64,000 nucleotides of DNA from Vibrio lentus (GTDB lineage: Bacteria; Pseudomonadota; Gammaproteobacteria; Enterobacterales; Vibrionaceae). Below are positions 51,648 to 58,867 of this stretch, in pieces. Every line of letters begins with the position of its first letter. The stretch's first letter is position 1. The position numbers were made by a program, and so were the translations under genes. The stretch lies in NCBI RefSeq assembly GCF_030409755.1, contig NZ_JAUFQE010000001.1, positions 434,001 to 498,000 on the forward strand, in the 5' to 3' direction. The notes under the pieces are model-generated. The model was not told where the DNA came from. It did not search any database and was given only the letters and a program-made list of their open reading frames with translations.

Positions 51648-52173
51648 ATGGCTTAAGCACCGCATTAAGCTCGGTTTCTTTAAATTAGGCCTTGCCGCTT
51701 TAACGATGCTTATTATGCCTTTGAATACCTCGGCAGCTAGCTTCAAACCTTATGAAGTGAAAGCGGTGTACCTTTTTAGAATTGCGAATTTTATACGTTG
51801 GAATGATGAAAGCTCAATGAACGCTGTGAACTTTTGTGTGATTGGCGATGAAAAGGTAAGCCAAGTGCTATCGTCAATTACAGAGGGGAAATCTATTCGT
51901 TCGCTCGCTATCCAAGTTCAACAGTCGATTACTTCTAAGTGTGATATTACGTATTTGTCTGACCGTAAAAATGACCAATTCCTTAGTCAAGAGCACTCCC
52001 CACATACTGTGACAATCAGTGATATCACTAACTTTACGGACTTAGGTGGAGTCATTGAGCTCACTCACATTGATAATAAGCTCAAACCTAAGATCAATTT
52101 AGAGAATGCAAGGCGCGGTGACTACGTCATTGGCTCAAATCTGTTACGAATCGCTATAGTGGAGGGCCAATAA
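51637..52173 (+). CDS. YfiR-family (DUF4154) periplasmic protein
   Basis: A 178-residue exported protein. The signal peptide (LGLAALTMLIMPLNTSAAS) leads to the family hallmark FKPYEVKAVYLFRIANFIRWND. FCVIGDEKVSQVLSSI and the C-terminal INLENARRGDYVIGSNLLRIA are also typical. Cys residues near 68 and 104 could form a disulfide. YfiR in Pseudomonas aeruginosa binds and represses the periplasmic domain of the cyclase YfiN. Here the start overlaps the receptor gene by 11 nt and the stop overlaps the cyclase start by 1 nt (TAATG), a tightly coupled three-gene operon. Confidence 0.9.
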   Translation: MNSKWLKHRIKLGFFKLGLAALTMLIMPLNTSAASFKPYEVKAVYLFRIANFIRWNDESSMNAVNFCVIGDEKVSQVLSSITEGKSIRSLAIQVQQSITSKCDITYLSDRKNDQFLSQEHSPHTVTISDITNFTDLGGVIELTHIDNKLKPKINLENARRGDYVIGSNLLRIAIVEGQ

Positions 52174-54149
52174 TGTTGTCTTTCATTAATAACATATCGA
52201 TTAAAAACAAGCTGATATTACCCATCATCATCTTCATCGCAGTCACTTTTGTCACGATTCAATCAGTAAATTACACTGTCACGTTTGAAAGAGAAAAAGA
52301 GAGTCTTATCCAGCGTGTTAAAGTGCTAGCACAAGGTGTTGCTTATAACCTACAAGCCGCGATTCTATTTGAAGACAGGTCATCGGCTCAGGAAATTTTG
52401 TCAGCTTTCGTAGCAGATAGAGATATTGTTAGAGTCAAGCTCTATGACATTAACGAGCAGCTTTTTGCAAGCTATCAGGTGAGTAACACTTTGGTTCCAA
52501 GGCCAAATACAGATGAATTAGACGATATCGCAGATCATCAATTTGCCATCTCTGAGCATTTCATATTTTTACTCGTTCCAGTGACGCTGGATGGCGCAGT
52601 GATCGCGAACTTGAGAGTGACAATATCGAAAGAGACGTTTAATGCGATCTTAACGAATATTTTCAAGGTTGCGGTCGTCTACCTGTTGTTTCTGGTGATC
52701 TAAGGCGGAGTACTGGTCAAATTGGTTCAACGCTTGATCATCGAACCGATGTTTGACCTCAATGAGGCGATGCAAGCCTTCGTTGAGCGTCGTTCAAAGC
52801 AGCCGAAATTGGTCGCAACGAACCGCGATGAAATCGGTGATCTGGTTCGAGCTTTCAATACCATGTTAGAAAGGCTTCACCATCGCGACAACCAAATCAA
52901 TTTTACGTTAGACAAGTTACAAGAAGAAAAATCGTTCGCAAATGAGGTCATTGAAACCGTTCAGCACTCGTTGTTGGTGGTGGATGAAAAAGGACTCATC
53001 CTTCATGCGAACGCAGCTACTCGGGATATTTTTAAATGCTCGGAAGCCTTTCTTGAGAACTTGTTGATCCAAGAGTTGATCGCGACCAAGCAAACGGGCT
53101 ACTTACAAGTTGTTACTGATGCCAATATTGAACTCAATGATGAATTGCTGGAAACCACCGATCTCTTTCAATCAAAACGCTGGCTTCGTGTGAGTAGCCG
53201 TTCTTTGACAAAACACGGTCGTATTCTTTACGCAATCCAAGATGTCACAGATATAGAAACGGCCATGAGCCGCCAACGTATTGCAGCGGGTGTTTTCGAA
53301 AACAGTAAAGACGGTTTGATCGTGCTGAACTCGTCCAATGTGATAACTATGGTTAACCCGGCGATCACACAACTTCTCGGTTATCACTCTGATCTGCTGG
53401 TGGGCAAAACACCATTTGAAGTATTTTCGTGGCAGCAGTTTTCATCACTAATGCCGACAATTCGCAGTTCGTTAGAGAACTATGGTCAATGGCAAGGCGA
53501 AGTGTGGGAGAAGAGTGCGTCTGGTACGTTAGTTCCAATGTTTGTCAAAGTGAATAGAGTTGCCTCAGACAATGAGAAAGACGAGTTTGATATGGTATTA
53601 ACGCTGTCTGATTTGTCCAACGTTAAAGAGATGGAAAGACTCGAACACTTGGCTCATCACGATGCATTAACCGGGTTAGCGAATAGAGCGCAGCTGTATA
53701 AGGTTATGGATGATGTTGTCACGTCGAGCCACTATTCAAATCAGCATTTCGCGGTTGTCTACTTGGATTTGGATGGTTTCAAAGAAGTGAATGACAGCTA
53801 TGGACACGATGCAGGTGACGAGATCCTTAAAGAAGTATCAAACCGGTTGTTATCTCAGGTAAGGGCGGGGGATTTGGTTGCACGTTTGTCGGGTGATGAA
53901 TTTGTTCTTATTATTAAACAGACAAACAAGGTCTTGTTAGCTAAGTTAGCCGAGCGATTGTTGGATCTGATCGGGCAAGAAGTTAACTATAAACAGCGTT
54001 CACTTCATGTGGGTGCGAGCTTAGGTATCCATTTAGTTGATGGCTCAGAGCGTGATATTGACGTGATTCTAAAAGTTGCTGATGAGGCTATGTACCAAGC
54101 GAAACGCAAAGGAAAAGGCCAGTTTGTGTTCGCTCGTGAGGGTAAATAG
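52173..54149 (+). pseudogene. CHASE8-HAMP-PAS-PAS-GGDEF diguanylate cyclase interrupted by an in-frame TAA
   Basis: A YfiN-like cyclase of about 658 codons broken at 52701-52703 (TAA, codon 177). Both sides are in the same frame. The N-terminal piece holds one membrane helix, a CHASE8-like periplasmic domain (FEREKESLIQRVKVLAQGVA, LFEDRSSAQEILSAF) and a second helix that stops short (LLFLVI). The rest, open from codon 178, has HAMP (MFDLNEAMQAFVERRS), two PAS regions (about residues 75-170 and 190-300 of the second piece) and a GGDEF domain with active-site SGDEF (390-394) and inhibitory-site RAGD (381-384). A TTG at 52722 with GGAG 11 nt upstream might restart translation of a soluble cyclase. 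One base change would restore the gene. Confidence 0.88.
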
Positions 54150-54231
54150 GCTCCGGTGTTTGTGAGCCCACCCTAAGTTGTTGTATCATAAGTGATAGGT
54201 TGAATAATTTTAATTAAAAGGTCTGCTAAAC

Positions 54232-55245
54232 ATGAATGTTTTAGTTACAGGTGGCATGGGCTACATCGGCAGTCACACAAGTATCCAAATGATCAATGCA
54301 GGTATGACGCCTGTTCTTTTTGATAATTTGTATAACAGCAAGCCGAGCGTATTAGAACGTATCGAGAAAGTGTCTGGCGTTCGTCCTGATTTTATTGAAG
54401 GCGACATTCGCGATAAAGCACTACTGATTGAAACCATGAAGCAACATAACATCGAAGCTGTTATCCACTTTGCTGGTTTGAAAGCGGTTGGTGAATCCGT
54501 TGCTAAGCCTCTTGAATACTACGACAACAATGTAAATGGTTCGCTAGTTCTTGTTGATGCAATGCGTGAAGCTGGTGTGAAAACACTAGTATTTAGTTCA
54601 TCAGCAACGGTATACGGCGATCCAGCCAGTGTTCCAATTACTGAAGATTTCCCGACAAGTGCAACCAACCCTTATGGCCGTAGTAAGCTAATGGTTGAAG
54701 AGTGCTTAACAGATTTCCAACAAGCGAATCCAGATTGGAGTATTACACTGCTGCGTTACTTCAACCCAGTCGGTTCTCATCCAAGTGGTGAGTTAGGTGA
54801 AGACCCACAAGGTATCCCAAATAACCTAATGCCATTCGTATCTCAAGTAGCCGTAGGCCGCCGTGAATTCTTATCCGTATTTGGTAGCGACTACCCAACA
54901 AAGGACGGCACTGGCGTACGTGATTACATCCACGTCATGGATCTGTCTGACGGTCATATCGCGGCACTTGAGAAAGTAGGGCGTAAAGACGGTCTTCATA
55001 TCTACAATCTTGGTACAGGCAACGGTTCAAGTGTATTAGATATGGTTAAGGCGTTTGAGAAAGCGAGCGGCAAACAAGTCCCTTATCAACTGGTCGATCG
55101 TCGCCCAGGTGATATCGCAGAATGCTGGGCAGATCCGGCTAAAGCTCAGAAAGAATTGGGCTGGAATGCAACACGTACACTGACTGACATGACCGAAGAT
55201 ACATGGCGCTGGCAGTCAACGAACCCTGATGGTTTCCCTGGTTGA
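54232..55245 (+). CDS. galE: UDP-glucose 4-epimerase
   Basis: A 337-residue epimerase interconverting UDP-glucose and UDP-galactose, using tightly bound NAD. The Rossmann motif is VTGGMGYIGSHT (residues 4-15). The catalytic SSSATVYGDPASVPITEDFPTSATNPYGRSKLMVEE contains the Ser and the YxxxK pair (Tyr near 149). RYFNPVGSHPSGELGEDPQGIPNNLMPFV and RDYIHVMDLSDGHIAAL are diagnostic. AAGG lies upstream of the ATG. No other gal gene is adjacent; sugar supply for surface polysaccharide is a plausible use. Confidence 0.95.
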   Translation: MNVLVTGGMGYIGSHTSIQMINAGMTPVLFDNLYNSKPSVLERIEKVSGVRPDFIEGDIRDKALLIETMKQHNIEAVIHFAGLKAVGESVAKPLEYYDNNVNGSLVLVDAMREAGVKTLVFSSSATVYGDPASVPITEDFPTSATNPYGRSKLMVEECLTDFQQANPDWSITLLRYFNPVGSHPSGELGEDPQGIPNNLMPFVSQVAVGRREFLSVFGSDYPTKDGTGVRDYIHVMDLSDGHIAALEKVGRKDGLHIYNLGTGNGSSVLDMVKAFEKASGKQVPYQLVDRRPGDIAECWADPAKAQKELGWNATRTLTDMTEDTWRWQSTNPDGFPG

Positions 55246-55274
55246 TCTAGCCGTTTCATGAATAGTTAACGTAC

Positions 55275-55301
55275 AAAAAGATGCTTTAGGGCATCTTTTT
55301 T
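55275..55301 (+). terminator. Terminator of galE
   Basis: AAAAAGATGC and GCATCTTTTT pair around a TTTAGG loop, with a T tract. Confidence 0.9.
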
Positions 55302-55413
55302 GATCTAAATCGAATAAAAAGTAAATTAGTGGTTAAAAAGTATCATTCTGTATTCGTTGTGTTACTATGCTCGCGAATTATATGTTTAATGTTAATTTTC
55401 TTTGGAGTTAATC

Positions 55414-55488
55414 ATGGAACTAGGCCTAATCATCACTTTCATCATTGCTGCCGCAGTAATGGTTAAGAAAGAAATGGCAGAGAAGTAA
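55414..55488 (+). CDS. Predicted 24-aa membrane peptide
   Basis: A 24-codon frame whose ATG has TTTGGAG (55401-55407) at good spacing. The peptide starts MELGLIITFIIAAAVMV and ends in a charged tail KKEMAEK. That is a short hydrophobic helix with a positive anchor, as in several known bacterial small membrane proteins. It lies between the galE terminator and its own downstream terminator, so it looks like a single-gene transcript. Function unknown; too short for homology-free certainty. Confidence 0.55.
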   Translation: MELGLIITFIIAAAVMVKKEMAEK

Positions 55489-55537
55489 GACGTAATTTCA
55501 CTTATTCCTTTTTGATACAATTTTTAGTGAAATAGAT

Positions 55538-55563
55538 AAAAGCCAGCATTAAGCTGGCTTTTT
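55538..55563. terminator. Terminator between the 24-aa peptide and hutA
   Basis: AAAAGCCAGC and GCTGGCTTTT form a stem with a short loop and T tract; convergent position suits both genes. Confidence 0.88.
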
Positions 55564-55606
55564 AGTTTCTGCTACATTAGTTTTTCTGTATCAGTTATTT
55601 AACGAA

Positions 55607-57754
55607 TTAGAATTCGTATTTAGCTGAAATACCGTAGTTTCTTTCCGCTTGAGAGTTCTCTTTGTAAAGCTCATCATCGCCGCGGATGTCGTTCCAACGG
55701 TAGTACTCTTCATTCGTTAAGTTAAACACGCCACCACGAATAGTCAGATCTTTGATTGGCTTGTAGTAAGCCGTCAAGTCAACAACCGTAGCACTTGGAA
55801 GCTCAGCTTGACCAGCGTTACCGCCACTTTCGTCATCGAAGTTGATGTCTGAACCAGACTTGTCAGCCGTGTAGTTTAACTTAAGGCTAGTACCCCAGTT
55901 TTGGTTTGGAGCGTCGTAGTTAAGGCCTAAAACAGCATTCCAAGGATTCACACTATTTAGTGCATTTCCGTTTCCGTCTTCACCTTCAGTGTATGATGCA
56001 ACGAAGTGTGTCGAAATGCCTTCAGGCGCGCCTACCAAAACATCCCAAAGTAACGTGTTTGAGAACTCAATCCCCTTAATCGTGGCCGAATCTAAGTTAA
56101 CGTTAGAATAGTGCGTTGTTCTGCCAACCTTTTTCGTAACTACTGTCTCGATAAAATCATCGTAGTCACTGTAGTAAGCCGCAATTTCAGATGATGAAGC
56201 TTGAGTATTATGACGGTAGCCCAACTCGTAAGAGATACTGGTTTCTGACTTCAGATCTGGGTTTGGATCATTTACGTAGCCGTGTCCAGGGTTGTCATAC
56301 GTGTAGTACAGTTCATCGAAAGAAGGGGCTCTAAAGCCTTGGCTTATTTGGCCAAAAATAGTACCTGTATCTGTCAGTTTGTATGTTGAACCTAAACGAC
56401 CTGTTACTGCGGAATCAGAGAAATCAGTTAACGATTCGGTAGTGTTGTTACCTGGGTCCGTTGAGAAGTAATCAAAACGAACACCAGGAGTAACAACCAG
56501 CTTGTCATTCATTAGGCTAATTTCGTCTTGAACAAACAGACCGAATTTTTGCTCTTTAGCATCAGGAGTGTATACATAAAGCTGATCGGCAGTAGCTGGG
56601 TCAGAGTTGTACTCCATATTGGTGTTACTAATATCACTATGTGTATAAGTCGCACCATATACTAGGTAATGGTTGTTAATCTCTTTGTCTAGCTGCGTCT
56701 CGATCTCAAGCTTATCTTCGGTGTATTCGTAGTCTTTTGTTTGTAAGTTGTCGTTGTTAGCTGGAACCCAAGGCGGCATACCTGGACCTGCAGGTTTAAA
56801 GCGCTTCGTTACACCATTTTCTTCTTTAGAAATGTACGATACTTTGCTCGTCACGGTATCGGCAATCGCGCCATCAGCGAACCAAATGTGTTTAATAGCG
56901 AATCGATTTTGCGTTGTGTCATCAGCCCCAGTATAGCTATCGTAGCTTGAGTGATAGATATCAGAGTCCGAAGTATCTTTGATTAGCTCAGCTAAAAACT
57001 CGATACGATGACTTTCGTTTAATTGGTATTGCAACTTAACTAAAAGATTATCTGCTGAGGTATCTTGACCTTCAACAGCGTAGTTTTCTAAGTCGTTAGG
57101 GTTACGGAAGTTTTGCAACTCTTCGCCATCTCGACGAGTGTAGGCTACCAATGTTTCTAAATCGCCAAATCGATTCGCTAGCGCAACATGTTCACTAAAA
57201 GAATTGTCTTCTGAAGAGTAAGACAGTTTAGCTTGACCACCAAAATCTTCACCATCCTTTAAGAAATCAGAAGGGTCTTTAGTTTCGAAAGCAACAACGC
57301 CGCCAATAGCGTCACTTCCGTGTAAACTTGAAGCTGCACCTTTGATGATTTCAACGCTTTTTAACATGTCGGGATCGATTGAAATACCGCTAGAGTTAAT
57401 AAATGCATATGGACCACCATCAAATGAACCTGGTTGCGATGAACCATCAACCAAAATCTTAACGCGTTTGCCTTCCATTCCACGAATGTTGATAGTCTGT
57501 GCGCCTTGGCGAGAGCTCGAGTTCATCGTGACACCCGGAGTGTATTCGAAGATTTCGTTAACATCTTTTGCCATGTTCTCTTCGATTTGCTCGTCAGAGA
57601 TGACAGTCACAGAAGCCGCAGTATTGATAAGTGTTTGATTCGTACGAGTCGAAGATACAACAACCTCGTCAAATAGGGCATAATCTTCAGCAAAGGCTGA
57701 GGTTGATGAAAGCGCTAAAACGATTGAAGCAGAGAGTAGGGATTGCTTATACAT
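55607..57754 (-). CDS. hutA: TonB-dependent haem receptor (HutA-like)
   Basis: A 715-residue outer-membrane receptor for haem or haem proteins. Signal peptide: LLSASIVLALSSTSAFA. TonB box-like FDEVVVSSTR lies near residue 28, and the plug at about 40-160. The barrel contains the haem-receptor signature FRAPSFDELYYTYDNPGHGYVNDPNPDL near residue 480, with a His between FRAP and NPDL as in known haem receptors. The C terminus is YGISAKYEF. A Fur-box-like site and a LysR gene lie upstream. AAGG lies before the ATG. Haem specificity is inferred from the FRAP-NPDL signature. Confidence 0.87.
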   Translation of the reverse strand: MYKQSLLSASIVLALSSTSAFAEDYALFDEVVVSSTRTNQTLINTAASVTVISDEQIEENMAKDVNEIFEYTPGVTMNSSSRQGAQTINIRGMEGKRVKILVDGSSQPGSFDGGPYAFINSSGISIDPDMLKSVEIIKGAASSLHGSDAIGGVVAFETKDPSDFLKDGEDFGGQAKLSYSSEDNSFSEHVALANRFGDLETLVAYTRRDGEELQNFRNPNDLENYAVEGQDTSADNLLVKLQYQLNESHRIEFLAELIKDTSDSDIYHSSYDSYTGADDTTQNRFAIKHIWFADGAIADTVTSKVSYISKEENGVTKRFKPAGPGMPPWVPANNDNLQTKDYEYTEDKLEIETQLDKEINNHYLVYGATYTHSDISNTNMEYNSDPATADQLYVYTPDAKEQKFGLFVQDEISLMNDKLVVTPGVRFDYFSTDPGNNTTESLTDFSDSAVTGRLGSTYKLTDTGTIFGQISQGFRAPSFDELYYTYDNPGHGYVNDPNPDLKSETSISYELGYRHNTQASSSEIAAYYSDYDDFIETVVTKKVGRTTHYSNVNLDSATIKGIEFSNTLLWDVLVGAPEGISTHFVASYTEGEDGNGNALNSVNPWNAVLGLNYDAPNQNWGTSLKLNYTADKSGSDINFDDESGGNAGQAELPSATVVDLTAYYKPIKDLTIRGGVFNLTNEEYYRWNDIRGDDELYKENSQAERNYGISAKYEF

Positions 57755-57811
57755 CTGATAGTTACCTTAATTCCATAGTATTATCTTGATTTGCGAAAGA
57801 TAATATTGGAT

Positions 57812-57830
57812 CTAAATGATAATTACTATT
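57812..57830 (-). promoter_or_regulatory. Fur-box-like site upstream of hutA
   Basis: The 19-bp sequence containing ATGATAATTACTATT agrees with the GATAATGATAATCATTATC consensus at about 13 of 19 positions. It lies 58-76 bp upstream of the hutA start, in an AT-rich stretch. This would make the receptor iron-repressed. Confidence 0.6.
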
Positions 57831-57979
57831 ATTTGCATTTGAATTTATTTTCAATTTCGTCAGTCTAAACCTGTTTTAACCGTATAACTCGTTGTATTTT
57901 AAAAGCTTTAAACGTTCCATTTAGCTGGTGAATACTTCAATTTTTGTGATTAACCTCTCATTTTTAAAGTTGGATACTG

Positions 57980-58867
57980 ATGCATAGCCCAATAACACTT
58001 GAAGCACTACATATACTGGATGCCATCGATCGTCGTGGGAGTTTTGCGGCCGCAGCTAATGAAATGGACCGAGCACCTTCTTCGTTGAGTTATCAAATCC
58101 AGAAGTTAGAACAAGACTTGGATATCATGATTTTCGACCGCTCAGGCCACCGTGCAAATTTCACAGAGGCGGGGCAGTTAATATTAGAGCAAGGTAGGAT
58201 CATTCTTGGTGCCACTGAACAACTCGTTAATGATGCGAGTATTCTTGCAAATGGCTGGGAGTTGGATTTGACCATCGCCTTTGATGGCATTATTCCGATT
58301 GCTAATTTCTTCCCGCTAGTCGATGAGCTAGGGAAGATCAGTAAGACACGTGTTCGTTTGCAAGAGGAAATCTTAGCGGGTTGTTGGGAATCTCTAACAG
58401 ATGGTCGTGCTGACTTATTGGTATGTCCTAAGCTCGATACAATTCCCAACGATATGAAAAGTGACGTAATTGGTAAAATGGAGATGGTGTGGGTCGCGGC
58501 ATCAAGCCACTATGTTCACAAGCGTTCTGGTGAATTCGATCAGAAGGCGAGAGAAAGTTACAGGGTGATTGCAATTGCGGATACCGCGCGCGATCAACCC
58601 GCTTTAAGTCGTAATATTCTAGAGAAACAACCACGTTTAACGGTAACGAGCTTTCCTGCAAAAGTAGAAGCTCTGACGACGGGGTTAGGGATTGGCACCT
58701 TACCGAATGTTATTGCTAAACCACTGATCGAATCTGGTGTTCTACAGCAGATTTCGGGAACAGAGCCGCAACCTATCGATATCGTGATGGCTTGGCGACG
58801 CAACAAAATGGGCGACGCCAAATCTTGGTGTATTCAACACCTTAAAAAGACATGGTCACTCAAATAG
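57980..58867 (+). CDS. LysR family regulator divergent from the haem receptor
   Basis: A 295-residue LysR regulator. The helix-turn-helix is in residues 1-60 (LEALHILDAIDRRGSFAAAANEMDRAPSSLSYQIQKLEQDL), and the substrate-binding domain begins near 90. It is divergent from hutA by 225 bp. Its 3' end overlaps the convergent acetyltransferase gene by 12 nt. Regulation of hutA is suggested only by position; the Fur-box-like site is an independent control. Confidence 0.88.
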   Translation: MHSPITLEALHILDAIDRRGSFAAAANEMDRAPSSLSYQIQKLEQDLDIMIFDRSGHRANFTEAGQLILEQGRIILGATEQLVNDASILANGWELDLTIAFDGIIPIANFFPLVDELGKISKTRVRLQEEILAGCWESLTDGRADLLVCPKLDTIPNDMKSDVIGKMEMVWVAASSHYVHKRSGEFDQKARESYRVIAIADTARDQPALSRNILEKQPRLTVTSFPAKVEALTTGLGIGTLPNVIAKPLIESGVLQQISGTEPQPIDIVMAWRRNKMGDAKSWCIQHLKKTWSLK

